NCBI GenBank assembly: GCA_022701365.1
Contig: JAKUHH010000395.1
Span: 186,001-250,000, forward strand
DNA from: Mycocentrospora acerina
Taxonomy: Eukaryota; Ascomycota; Dothideomycetes; Pleosporales
Direction of reading: 5' to 3'
Length of the DNA: 64,000 nucleotides
Under the pieces are notes generated by a model. It made no database searches. It saw nothing but the letters and a program-made list of their open reading frames with translations, and was not told the origin of the DNA. The translations under genes were made by a program, and so were the position numbers. Shown here piece after piece: positions 46,552 to 57,213 of this stretch. Numbering within the stretch: the first letter of the stretch is position 1; every line of letters starts with the position of its first letter.

Positions 46552-47646
46552 TCAGTATGCTTCCACCGAAACTGCTGTCGCCACCTTGAACTCCTCGCCT
46601 GAATGCTGCTCCTTTTCGACAACCTTCTGCTCCTGCTCCGGCACCGTCGCAGTCAGCTCAAACACCTTGCCCTCGGCATCCTTGACCAGAATGTCCTCCA
46701 GGATATATCTCTTCTGGTTCAGGTACCAGGCCACGTATCCGCGGAAGAACTCGTCCACCGTGTCCCTCATCTCGGGGTAGTCCTTCAGTGTATTGCGTGT
46801 AGTCAACACATTCTCAGTCACCTCCTTGCACACCAACTTCAATGCGTCCACAGCACTGAGCCCGTGTGTGTTTGCAATGTTGCAGACATAGTTCAGTCTC
46901 TCAGTCCCAACAACAGATTCCTTGTAGAATGAGAGGATGTCGTTTGCGTAGCTGATGAACTCGATCAGGTCCTGCACACATGGCAGATATACATGCAGAA
47001 ACTCCTTTTCAGGGAACATGGCCTCAGGGAAGCAGAAGTGTGCATACGGCTCCGTGTAGCCTGTCTTCTCACGGAAGTATCCAGGGAACTTCTTCGCACC
47101 AACAGGAGGTTTGACTTTGCCATCGTAGTCGCGCTCCATGATGCAACCACAGATGAACTCAATTGTCGCTTTGGTATTCATAGCCGAGCCATACGGACCC
47201 AGATATGTGTTGTTCATGGCCAGGAAGTTGACCAGCGACTGCAGAATTGGTGACTTTTGGGGCTTGCCGGTAATGAGTCGGACCTCGAACTCGTCCATTG
47301 CGTCGCCAAGCTCGTGGATAATGTCGTCAATGAAGAGAACGTAGGTGGCATGGATACCGTACGCGACCTGAATATCCTGTTCTGCAAATGGGTAGCACAT
47401 ACCCAAGCCAGTGGACATCCATTTCGCCATGCCAACGGCTTTCTTTGTAAGGTGCTCAGGCCAGTTTGGTTGCTGTGCAAAATAGTCCATCACAAGACCT
47501 TCAAGAGCAAAGTCGTATCCAAAGGGCGGCATGTAAAAGTCGATGTCTTTGAGAAACTTGGACAAGATTTGGCCGTACTCTTCCCTAGACACCTGGCCCA
47601 GGTGAGCCAGCTCTGCCACGGCGTCTGATGAAGTGTTTGCAGTCAT
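46552..47646 (-). CDS. Sesquiterpene synthase, trichodiene-synthase family
   Basis: Class-I terpene cyclase of 364 aa without introns, converting farnesyl diphosphate to a cyclic sesquiterpene. The Mg-binding aspartates are in YVLFIDDIIHE (D107-D108). The NSE triad is NDILSFYKE (N235, S239, E243). Size, the GKPQKSPILQSLVNFL stretch, and the C-terminal RGYVAWYLNQKRYILEDIL resemble the trichodiene/longiborneol synthase family (Pfam TRI5) rather than aristolochene-type cyclases. The acidic Glu/Lys tail after residue 330 is unusual. The product cannot be predicted. A P450 on the same strand lies 1.4 kb upstream, suggesting a small biosynthetic cluster. No toxin-pathway genes beyond these two are visible here. 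Confidence 0.88.
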   Translation of the reverse strand: MTANTSSDAVAELAHLGQVSREEYGQILSKFLKDIDFYMPPFGYDFALEGLVMDYFAQQPNWPEHLTKKAVGMAKWMSTGLGMCYPFAEQDIQVAYGIHATYVLFIDDIIHELGDAMDEFEVRLITGKPQKSPILQSLVNFLAMNNTYLGPYGSAMNTKATIEFICGCIMERDYDGKVKPPVGAKKFPGYFREKTGYTEPYAHFCFPEAMFPEKEFLHVYLPCVQDLIEFISYANDILSFYKESVVGTERLNYVCNIANTHGLSAVDALKLVCKEVTENVLTTRNTLKDYPEMRDTVDEFFRGYVAWYLNQKRYILEDILVKDAEGKVFELTATVPEQEQKVVEKEQHSGEEFKVATAVSVEAY

Positions 47647-49044
47647 TGTGATTAAAATAGTAATATTATAGTCAAGAAAGAGCCAGATGTGATGCTTGAA
47701 CGAAAATATGAAGGAGAATTGCTTGTTCAGGTTGATATTAAAACGTTACGACCGCAACTCGGGGCCTCTTTATATCAACAACGGGCCTATGCCACAGCCG
47801 TCGATTACAAGCCATATCACGGACGAGGGTAGGCGATTGACGAAGCAATCCTGGCTATTGGCTACCAACGCTCCAGGGAGATAGCTGTGCCAGAGTTGTA
47901 AGAAAGCGGGTAAGCAAATACCTGAAACTATCTTGGTCTAGCGGTATGTTACTGATGTTCTGAAATGTAATCTTTGCCGCGCTAAATAGTCTGCCGGTGA
48001 ATTAGAGTGATCAGAGCGCAAACACAAGTTCCTGAACTGTAAGTCGTATTCAAATTTCAGAGAGGCCATTCTAACAGTCGTATTCTACAGGCAAGAGCTT
48101 GGTTACTCAGTAACGATCAAATCGTCACAACCTTCACTACTGGCCTCTGGTTGCGGCTAGCTATCTCAAACCCGCAGAACAGAATGGCTGTGTGTGTCAG
48201 CCTAGGAGAAGCAGCCTCGCAACAAGCATTTTCAGAAATCGCGCGGCTCTGACTGCGAGATGGAGACGGCCTACGGTCGAATTACTCTTTCAGCTTTAAT
48301 TCTGGCAGTCGTCGATCAAAGGCAGTTATGCGTATGTCGCAACACAGTCTGAAGAGCAGTTCGAGCAGTTCGAGGCACATTAGCAAAGGGCGAGAAACGT
48401 GTGGTTGCTTAATGCGGCCTACCGTGCGAGCGTGGAGTCGAGTGGAGTGCTGTCATGAGTCGCGAATCGTGTCTCGACTCGCCTTTTGCGCTACTGGTTA
48501 GAAACAAAAATCACCCCTTGCAGTAAAGTGTGCGCATAGGGAAACTCGCAGATCTGTTAATCCGGGCGACACCGAGTGGTGAAACATTGAGGGTCGTGGC
48601 TGCCATTTCCAAGTACGTCTGTGGCTAGAAGCGCGTTGAAACTCATCAACTCAAGAGTTCAAATCGTTTGGTGTCTATTTTATTGCCGCATTGAGACAAA
48701 CATATTCTTCCGGCTACGCGTGTGTGTGTTCTCAATCGTTAGTTCAGTCAGGGTTGCAGGATGTCGATGTTGTATGGAACAAACCTCAAACTTAAATCGA
48801 CGACATCGCGCAGAGACCACTAAATTTTGGCCAAACAGACAATTGTCTAAAGTGTCGACTAAACATCATGGATCTGATCAGATGTGAGGTATAATCATTG
48901 CTGTTAACATCTCGCGACAGCAGAATAATGCACTTCGATAGTCGCACAGAATGCAGATATTTTATGATTGTACACATTAAATGACTGCCTATTCAAGTCT
49001 GCTACTAGGTTCTACCAATTAAAATTCCTCGGGATAGCCTACAC
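47647..49044. other. Intergenic between terpene synthase and P450
   Basis: Terpene-synthase promoter and P450 3' flank. A fragment at 47937-47955 (TTGGTCTAGCGGTATGTTA) resembles a tRNA 5' D-arm but has no matching 3' half. Nothing else. Confidence 0.4.
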
Positions 49045-50889
49045 TCATGCCAGCTTACTCTTCTCACTCTCAAAAGCCTTGCCTTCCAACCACGATCCAC
49101 TATCTTTCCTCTCTGCTCTACCCTCTCCATACCTCCGAAATTTGATTCTAAGTCCCCCAATGGGCCTCAGCGTCAAATAGTTTTCCAACTTGAGATCCTC
49201 CTCTCTCTCAACACTCTCAAACTCAAACTTGCTCACAATGTCAATCAACATGGCCTTCAGCTCCAGCATCGACAGCGCTCTTCCGATACACACTCGAGGC
49301 CCACTACTAAAAGCCTGGAAAGCATATGGCGACGATGCCTCAGCTGAGAGCGAGTCCCAGCGGTCTGGGTCAAACTCTCGAGCATTTTCTCCCCAGGTGT
49401 GAGGGTGGAATTGCGGGATCTGCGGAGAGATGATGACGTTTGTCCCCGCGGGGATGACTGTGTTTTCTATGACTACCGTCGTCAAGGCCTGGCGCCAGAT
49501 CATTACGGCTGGGGCGTAGACGCGCAGAATCTCACGACAAAAGTTGTTTAGGTAGCGGAGGCTTTCGATAGCTAGGTAGTCGGGATCAGCGTCCGCAGGG
49601 AGCGTCATGATCTCGCTTCGGAGTCTTGCGTAGATGTCTGGTCGGATGGAGAGGACATGCACAGCCCATGTGAGAGTTGTAGCTGATGTTTCGTGGCCTG
49701 CAGACATGAAGTTGAGGAGCTGAAAAGGTGTTAGTGAGAGTTTCTACACAGTTCAGACGGAGCAACCAACGTATCCCAACAGCTCGTCCTCGGTCCACTG
49801 TTGCTGCCCAGACGGCGGCGCCTCGAGTAGATATGTGAGCACATCGCGACTAATGGGAATAGCGGATGACTCCTTCTCAAACTGATTCGCCGCCATTTCC
49901 TTCTGTCGCTGTCTGATCTGGTCCCTCAGGATGCGCTTCACCTCGTCGTTTGCCCGTACGAATGAGCGGTTCGCCTCTAGCGGGAGCCAGCTTCTCAGCG
50001 GAAGGAATGTGTTGATAGCAGTCAGGGCAGAGCTGAGGGGCGACTGGTTGAAGATGCCATCATAGCATTCGTGAAACGAGGGCGTCGTGTTGAGATCATC
50101 AAGCTCTCTGCCTAGAGTGAGGAGACCGATTATGTTGAGTGTTGCTCGAGAAGACAAGGACACGACTAGAAAAGCCATTGTAAGTACATGATCATTTCAG
50201 TGCCTAGGGGGAGCTATCTACCCTCGATTGTAGCACTTCTATTTGTTCCGATACGCTGTTCGATGGTGTTGGTGAGATGCTTTCCATGCGACTGCACGAC
50301 GGGCACCAGCTTTTTGATATTCGGGGTTGAGAAAATGCCTTCAGCGTGTCAGTAAGCCAATCTGTATATATAATTGTCAGCACCCACCATTCAGCAGCCT
50401 TCTCTGCCTTTTGTGCTCATCCCCTTCGGCAAACACCAAGCCAGCGCCAGTGATTTCTCCCACAATTCTGGCAAAGAATGGCGGTTTCACAAACGAGTAA
50501 CACTTGGTTTGCAGCACCTCCTGGTGTGCCTTCAAACTGTTGACCAGAAGAACTTCAGAGTTTCCAAAGGAAATGTATCGGATAAATGGAGCATCTAACC
50601 ACTTCTTGCTCCAGGATAGATAGAGTTCGTATGGCCCATTGGAGCGGTGTTGATTAAGCGCATGTCCTATGAGAGGAATGTGATCCTTTGGTCCTGGGAG
50701 GTTTCGTAGAGGAGACACGAAGAAAGGGTAGATGAAAGCATAGTAAGCTTTGAGAGTGAAGTACTGTGATAAGAACAATGAAATGAAAAGAGGGAAGGTG
50801 ACATTACTCAGAGAAACTCCAGTCGATAACTTGAGGATGAGTAGCTCTGTGATGGAGAGCGCTGCACAAGCTTGCCAGTGCGACGCCAT
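49045..50889 (-). CDS. Cytochrome P450 beside terpene synthase
   Basis: Microsomal P450 monooxygenase of 562 aa in four exons (50889-50388, 50338-50222, 50165-49771, 49719-49045). The N-terminus has hydrophobic segments (ITELLILKLSTG, VTFPLFISLFLSQYF) followed by a Pro-rich hinge (PLRNLPGPKDHIPLIGHAL). Helix-C WxxxR equivalent is HKRQRRLLNG. The I-helix is MSAGHETSATTLTW, the K-helix ExxR is FCREILRVYAP, and the heme loop is FSSGPRVCIGRALS with the thiolate Cys. All splice joins keep frame. Position next to the sesquiterpene synthase on the same strand suggests that it oxidises the cyclase product; this is inference. Complete and undamaged, unlike the P450 fragment at 11.3 kb. Confidence 0.92.
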
Positions 50890-52129
50890 TTTTGTTTAAC
50901 AAACACCAAGGCTGGGGAATCGACTTTTAAACGTGACTGACTTTGATATCAATCTTCTTACATCTCTCGAATTGGTCGGTCTGGTGAACCGCATTTTGAT
51001 TAGCCCTCGTTGCGACTCGGATGTGTCGTGATTGTCCGAGAAGAATATCTTGTTTTGCAATAGGGTCGAAAAGCATCAGGCTAGGGTTCCACAGTTTTAT
51101 ACTGAAAGGGGCTATTACAGCTTTCCTTGAGGTCTGCATTGCAATTCCTACATCATTTGAGTGGACAAAAAGCTACTAGTTTAAGATCCGACTTCTATCA
51201 AAGTGTAAGAGCACATCTCTAACCCATATGCCTCTAACAAGACAGTCCGTAGTTGAATTAAATCAAGAACCTCAAGGTCTGAATTCTTTACAAAATTAAC
51301 AGTATCTTGAACTTCTTTCTTACACAACGCTACTCAGCATCCCTGGGCTGAATAGAAAGGGTTGCCCTTGCCAAGGGGTGCCACCCGCATTGGTGCCCAC
51401 TGGGGCACCCCCGCAACAGATATACCCAAATCCGCGCCGCTTGAAAAGAGAGTAAGAGTTGCATCAATATCTCAAGCCACCTCGACCGCTGGTCGGACTC
51501 TTCGTTGATCATTGGCCTTGCCTGCAGATACTAGTCTGTCACGTCCGATATCAAAGTATGACAGTTGAGATGAGTCAGTATTGCGAATCCTTTATCGTGC
51601 TCAACTAATATCCACTGCTTGCCCGGATCATTGTACTGCATTCTGTCAACCTATCTCGCAATAGACTATTAGAGCCTCGTCTAATCGTTTCGGTAACATA
51701 CCCGGCGCTTCATACTAAATCGAGAACGTGTTTCATCCGACGTGTCAAACATGAGCGAGTGCGAGCGCTAACTATGAAGCTGAGGCATCGCGCGTCAGCG
51801 ATGAATATATTCAGGGTCTGTATGTTCGATTAAAGTTACCAAGCGCAGGGATTGTTCTGTGTAGTACGATGGTATTCGCTTCTCCAGTAGGTGAACCACG
51901 CTACTCGTCTATACCAAGAGCTGCCAGAGTCTCAGTACTACGCTTCTCCTGCCGCTGTAGTGATGTTCGTCAAACTTTATCAGAACATACTATGGGCGCG
52001 AGGCTCTCGGAGTAGATACAAATACCTAGTGACAAGAAGTATGTTTTCTGAATACATCAACTCGCCTCAATACTAGAATCACTCCCAGTTCTTCTTTCCG
52101 TTTCTAATCAGGTCTTCCTTTTCAACAAC
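50890..52129. other. Intergenic
   Basis: No gene supported. A GGGGTGCC..GGCACCCC inverted pair at about 51374-51413 could form a hairpin. Confidence 0.4.
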
Positions 52130-52942
52130 ATGCGTTTCGGTGTCGACAGTGTTAGCAAGAGCATCGGCGCGGTCCGTAAATTTAGCAATGGATCGTCTCC
52201 CACGTTAGTGCAGCGTCGGCCGTTCCCAATCACCAATAAGGCCTTTGACCGTGCATGCTGCTACAGCGGTGTTCTCTATGTCCTCTTTTCTTTCGTCTTC
52301 TTTATCGCATCCGGCAACTTCCCGCCAGCCTCTCCCAATCTCAGTGCAGACCAAACACTTGCACACTATCGGAAACACGAGGTGGGATACAAGGTTGGGT
52401 CGGCCTTCTTCCTCCTCGCAGGAGGCTTCTACGGCTCCTTCACGGCCATCATGTCGCAGCAAATGAAGCGTATCCCCAACGTCTCGCACTCGATGATTGG
52501 GACACAAGAAGTCTCTGGGGCATGGGCATGCATCACCTTCACCGTGCCGGCAATCTTCTTCGCCACGACAGCCTACCGACTGGACCGCGACCCTGCAATC
52601 ACTCAGGCGCTCAACGATCTTAGCTGGATGATGACATTCATGCCATTCTCACCCTTCATCATACAAGGCTGGGCTTTTGGAGTCGCAATTCTATCAGACA
52701 GGAGGTCGCAGCCACTAATCCCAGGCTTTGTAGGGTGGATCAACATCTGGAGCCCCGTCTTGCTATGCGGTGGCATTGCAATGCATTGTGTGAAGACGGG
52801 GCCATTTGCTTGGAATGGAGCAGTCACGTTTTGGCTCACAGCCGTCATGTTTGGCGTGCAGAGTGGTGCAAACATACTGTACACTGCCATCGCAATTGAG
52901 AAGAAGTTGCCAGAGGAAATGGAGGTTGAGCAAATTGAGTAG
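52130..52942 (+). CDS. Multi-pass integral membrane protein of unknown function
   Basis: Intronless 270-aa protein with about six hydrophobic segments: CCYSGVLYVLFSFVFFIASG (44-63), VGSAFFLLAGGFYGSFTAIM, SGAWACITFTVPAIFFATTAY, WMMTFMPFSPFIIQGWAFGVAIL, IWSPVLLCGGIAMHCV, and AVTFWLTAVMFGVQSGANILYTAIA. The N-terminal 40 residues are basic and Ser-rich, and the C-terminus is acidic. I do not recognise a characterised family. Similar small membrane proteins occur beside secondary-metabolism genes in fungi, and the terpene synthase and P450 lie just upstream, but the opposite strand and 1.2-kb gap make a link weak. Confidence 0.72.
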   Translation: MRFGVDSVSKSIGAVRKFSNGSSPTLVQRRPFPITNKAFDRACCYSGVLYVLFSFVFFIASGNFPPASPNLSADQTLAHYRKHEVGYKVGSAFFLLAGGFYGSFTAIMSQQMKRIPNVSHSMIGTQEVSGAWACITFTVPAIFFATTAYRLDRDPAITQALNDLSWMMTFMPFSPFIIQGWAFGVAILSDRRSQPLIPGFVGWINIWSPVLLCGGIAMHCVKTGPFAWNGAVTFWLTAVMFGVQSGANILYTAIAIEKKLPEEMEVEQIE

Positions 52943-53264
52943 AAGCCGTTGTGGAAACTTCGTACACTGCCCTGTAGACGAGGGAAGCAGTTCACCAAGC
53001 TATTAATATCTACTTATAATGAAGAAATAAATAATAAATTAATTCCCTCTCTGACAGCGTCATTCCACTCGTGGTGTGCGAACAAGATGGTGCTCGCTCA
53101 GATTGATCTAGGTGGCATAGGTGACCGTCGTACCTGTCGTGGATTTGACATAGTCACAAATCACCAAATCAACACACGAAGTAACACCACAAACAACCCC
53201 CGATAAAGAACTTCACCTACGAAGTAATCTTGCATTTTGGACAAAAAATAGCAGCAAAAAAAGA
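52943..53264. other. Intergenic
   Basis: 3' flank of the membrane protein gene. The run of A at 53256-53262 is the likely old Pol III terminator of the tRNA relic. Confidence 0.4.
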
Positions 53265-53308
53265 TGGACTTGCTGGGAATCGAACCCAGGACCTTAAACG
53301 TGGTCATT
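53265..53308 (-). pseudogene. tRNA 3'-half relic
   Basis: Minus strand: T-stem CTGGG, loop TTCGATT, stem CCCAG, acceptor 3' strand CAAGTCC (53272-53266) and discriminator A (53265), followed by seven T. The acceptor and discriminator are identical to those of tRNA-Ala at 60.3 kb, but the T-stem differs. No GGACTTG- or GGGCTTG-like 5' strand, D-arm or acceptable anticodon arm lies upstream; instead a long palindrome begins at once. Confidence 0.6.
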
Positions 53309-53368
53309 CTGACACCTTCCCCACTGATCCCATTGCTGATGAGATGGGATCAGTAGGGAAGGTGTCAG
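53309..53368. repeat. 60-bp near-perfect palindrome
   Basis: Arms 53309-53333 and 53344-53368 are 25 bp each with one mismatch, separated by a 10-nt loop. The arms begin CTGACACCTTCCC. It sits directly where the 5' half of the adjacent tRNA should be, so it may be a foldback insertion. Confidence 0.88.
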
Positions 53369-55374
53369 GTGGAGCACATGCTCTGATTGGCTACCACGGA
53401 CACCCGCTAAGTAATAAATCTAGAAAGAGGCCTCCTTCTTTGTTGAGAGTATGGACACGCACGACCGGGAGTAATTTTTAAAAGCGCGATAATGATGCTA
53501 CAAATCTCTATTGTTGGATGGCTGCAGCCACTGCATGTCAAGTTAGTCAACAACGTGTTGCCAAGAGACACAATGTTACGATGCACTAATGAGCAGCTTG
53601 ACTATATTAATACACAACTATGCCCTCCACTATAGTTTTCACAACTACCGAGTTCTCTGGGGTTGTATCTAGATTATAGAATAGATTAATTAGGCCAATG
53701 ACTAATTTCATCAAAAAAGGCAGCGTGCTAACAATCATCCAGGACCGACCATAGCTTCTATTCGAGGATCCATGTTCGTCATCACGGCAGGCATAGTTCT
53801 AGGAGAACTTAGTTCAGCAACGAATTTTGCGAAGCGCTTTCAAAGCAATGTTTTTCAAGGATTTCTGTATAGATAACTACATCCACCGGGCTATCGGCAG
53901 GCATCGTCAGTTCTGGGACATGCACGCCGCACCCACAGAGAAGTATCAGTCTAGCAACCCGCTCTAGACGTCACAACCACAAGCGGTGCCTGAGATGTCC
54001 ACTGACTACGTCACAAATTCTGACATCTGATCCTCAGCAAACACAGCCGCAAAGGCCTCCTCCCAAATTGGAGCAGCATTTACGGCTAACTCGCCGCATG
54101 GTCACGGTGGTACTGTATCCTCAAGCTCGTCCTGCGGCTACTCATCTTCCAATCCGACGCTACACCTACGAGACTTCGTGAGCATCTAAACTGCACGTTT
54201 CTCCTTTACTGGATCTAGCATTCACTAACGAGCAAGCCTGACGACTTCATGCCACGCGCGTGCAAGTACTCTATGCCCCTCCCCTAATTCAGAAACTTGG
54301 TAACCTCATTTGTTATACTCAAATTACGTTCTTCTTATCCTCCTCGCCCTCAGTATCAAATAGCTTGATGAACTTGTGCAGCGCACTCATCAAGGAATGG
54401 CCCAAGTCTTTTGCTCGTCTTCTGAGTTAGGGAGCTTGTCAGCCTTGTAGCAAAATAGAACCAAGTATCGAAGAGGAGAACAGTCACATGACCCATCGCA
54501 TGAAGTATGGCGAAATAAGAGAATTTTGTGGGGATTGTCGAAGGGCAAAAATTAAATAGCCTTTCAGTGGGAAGTAGGACACAACTTCTCGGGAAGTATC
54601 TACTTGGCGTTGTAAATCGCGATGAAAACGTAATACCCTCTACACAGTATTTGTATTAATGCGGTATTTCGCTGATGAGCTACATGATAATGCAGACTAC
54701 TACGCGCACAGCACTACTTGAAAAAGCAAGGGAAAGTCAGAACTAATTGCAGCTAGACTGCCTGTAGAGCAGGAGTGAGAGATAATTTGAGACGAAGACA
54801 ATAAGCTGCATGTGCTCATTTAAGCATAGGCTATTATTGAAAAGGAAGGCATTGTCTCTTGAGGTGTTGTGGCAAAGACACATTGCTCAAAAGGGTTTAT
54901 TAAGAAACAAGAAGAAATTTCTAGCAAACTGTGGAAGAAAAAGTACCACTGCATAGAGCGATGTCTTCATCCTACCTAAATTAGCGATACCCCTAATGAG
55001 GGATGGTAATGACACACTCTTGTTATTTATTTGACAGAATGTCATGAAAGAATTCCAAAAGACGCATTAGAAAGGAAGCGAGTTCGTCATGAGTGCGCTG
55101 TGATGGTAGAACATCCCTGCAAATGTGACATCATTACCCTACTTGGATTAGTGAGTGCTCGCATTGAATCGCATAATAACCTACCGTGAATACCGAATAA
55201 CAAGCTTTTTGCGACTGTAAGTGCTGAATGACCCATCTTCCAATATTTGGGCATACCCTCAGAGAGCCCAACAAACGCGGTGAAGAATCGAAGAGTAATT
55301 CATCCACAATGCGCAAGTCGAAGAACTCATAAAATCAGTCACTGGCCAAATACATTGAACAGAAACTTACTCTT
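53369..55374. other. Gene-poor stretch
   Basis: About 2 kb with no convincing ORF, RNA gene or repeat. Confidence 0.4.
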
Positions 55375-56805
55375 TCAGTCGTCATCCTCATGGCTTCGTT
55401 CTGTCACCCGTCGCAACATGCTGCTCTTGAACCCAAGTTTGTCCAGACTCTGTCGGCTTGGGCCAGCTGCAGGTCGTCCAGCACGAGTTTGAGGCCGGCC
55501 CCTGCTACCTTCTGTCTCACCTCGCGCGAGCTTGGAAACATCGTCGTCCGACTCATCGTCGCTATCACCTCGCGTGCGCTTTGTGCCCCTCTTCCTAACA
55601 CTACCAACACTACCAACACTAGGAGCGCGATCTTCCGATCCCTGGCGGCTCGCGGTGGACTTGGAGCGGGATCGTTCTGAACGACTAGCGGAGCGCTCGC
55701 GATGACCTTGGATCTCTCTGACAACCGCCTGAATAATTGACGTCCGCCTTCCTTTCTGTCCCAAAGGAAAATCTTCGCGCTGCTGGATGTTGCTCACTAA
55801 GGAAGCTAAGTTATCGTTCGTTATGTCACGACTGAAAAGAGCGCTCTCCACGACTGGTATTTCTCCGTTGTCAGCCATCTCTTGATCTCCGATGTTATCG
55901 CCCTCTACTACAGTTCTGTCTTGAAGATGTTTCATGATGAAGTCCCTCATGAGTTTTGCCTCAGCGTCATTAAAATCCTGAGGCCAGTTCGCCTGATCTG
56001 GATCAACTTCTGGAAATGTCAGAGTCCACTGCTGAAGACAATACTCGATGGCGTTGTGGAGAACATTGATTTCTTCCTGCACCGCGCTGTCAACGTCTCC
56101 AGCAGCTCCCGCGACTGATGCCCGAAGTGACATTGCCCGCTGTGTAGCTTCGCCTTCGATGTCAACATTCAATCCGATAGATGCAAATAAAGGGCCGAAG
56201 ACTGAACGCTCAGGAGTGATGGTGCTGTACTCATCAACCATTTTCGCCCTCAGATCACCTACGTTGAATGAATGGTCTGAGTTAACCGCCATTTCCTTCA
56301 TTAACCTGCCAAAGTGTTCAACAACATGAAGCACCTGATCGAGGTCATCGGAAATGTCGTTCTCCCTAATAGCATATCGCTTTTGAATTCCAAGAAGTTT
56401 GAGCACCGACGCGGTCTTCCTGGATACCTTGGTTTCTCGTGGAGTGACGAGACGATTCATCAGGAGTAGAGCCTCAGTGTGTGCCGCTGTATTAGACTGG
56501 CCACCAGTAACTGCTACGCTGCTGGACTTTGACTTTCCGCCGGTGTTTGCTGCGCCACGAGTTGATACTGTAGCTAAAGCTGTTGCAGTTGTAGTCAGGA
56601 TCACATCACCGCCTTCGTCCTCCTCTCCCTCCTCTCCCTCTTCTTCTTCTTCTTCTTCTTCTCCTTTCGCTCGCTTGTATTCACGAACTAGATCTGCCTT
56701 GTTCCCGGTTCTCTTTACCCTTCCGTGTAGTCCTGCCTCATTCATGGCTTTAAGTATCTTCTTCATAGTGGCCAGGCTCTGCCTTGCAAAGGCATCGCTA
56801 TTCAT
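55375..56805 (-). CDS. SAP-like acidic/basic protein of unknown function
   Basis: Intact intronless 476-aa protein. Residues about 10-45 (SLATMKKILKAMNEAGLHGRVKRTGNKADLVREYKRAK) have the helix-loop-helix pattern of a SAP-like DNA-binding motif. A pure Glu/Gly acid tract follows at about 49-66. A Ser/Thr/Ala linker leads into a helical middle (LLMNRLVTPRETKVSRKTASVLKLLGIQKRYAI, VLHVVEHFGRLMKEMAV). The C-terminus is RS-rich (RERSASRSERSRSKSTASRQGSEDRAPS) with basic stretches (RKRGTKRTRG) and an acidic end. I do not recognise a named family. It is divergent from the damaged tyrosine recombinase, with 408 bp between starts, so it may be a second gene of the same mobile element that has escaped damage. 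A host nuclear protein is the alternative. Confidence 0.65.
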   Translation of the reverse strand: MNSDAFARQSLATMKKILKAMNEAGLHGRVKRTGNKADLVREYKRAKGEEEEEEEEGEEGEEDEGGDVILTTTATALATVSTRGAANTGGKSKSSSVAVTGGQSNTAAHTEALLLMNRLVTPRETKVSRKTASVLKLLGIQKRYAIRENDISDDLDQVLHVVEHFGRLMKEMAVNSDHSFNVGDLRAKMVDEYSTITPERSVFGPLFASIGLNVDIEGEATQRAMSLRASVAGAAGDVDSAVQEEINVLHNAIEYCLQQWTLTFPEVDPDQANWPQDFNDAEAKLMRDFIMKHLQDRTVVEGDNIGDQEMADNGEIPVVESALFSRDITNDNLASLVSNIQQREDFPLGQKGRRTSIIQAVVREIQGHRERSASRSERSRSKSTASRQGSEDRAPSVGSVGSVRKRGTKRTRGDSDDESDDDVSKLARGETEGSRGRPQTRAGRPAAGPSRQSLDKLGFKSSMLRRVTERSHEDDD

Positions 56806-57213
56806 AAGCTCTTCCGTTATGTTGAGAAAGACAGTTTTCTATGGGTAAAAGTCAACAGCGTTTCAAATATGGTGAATTCTTCAATATTTTCATCTACCTA
56901 CATCTTTCGGTTGAGAATCTTTATGCAGATGGCAAAGTGCGGGGTGTTGTTGTTATGCTTGTGTCGGGCGGTATTTTTTTTGCTTTCACTGTGCAAACGC
57001 GAATCTGCCTTTTTGACTGGAGCGGATAATCTTTTTTAACGCACACTGGCACTGTATTTTCTCTACTCTAACAGATTTACACTGTCTTCTGGCCTCAAGT
57101 TGCACTCAAGGTATATATCACGTCCTTCAAATTATTCGTCATTTCTCACCTATCTTCAAGTAGCCACACACTAGGAGGAACACGACCAGCGACATCACCA
57201 GCCCCTCATCACT
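56806..57213. promoter_or_regulatory. Divergent promoter between SAP-like and recombinase genes
   Basis: A 408-bp interval between two divergent starts. If both genes belong to one element this is its shared promoter. No specific motif identified. Confidence 0.35.

Noticed and set aside
47930..48020. tRNA-Pro/Glu-like 5' half (TTGGTCTAGCGGTATG)
   Set aside because: No T-arm or matching acceptor 3' strand follows within a plausible distance, so no tRNA is called.
53309..53368. CRISPR-like or riboswitch interpretation of the palindrome
   Set aside because: Single copy, no spacer array, eukaryotic context; a foldback or deletion scar is simpler.
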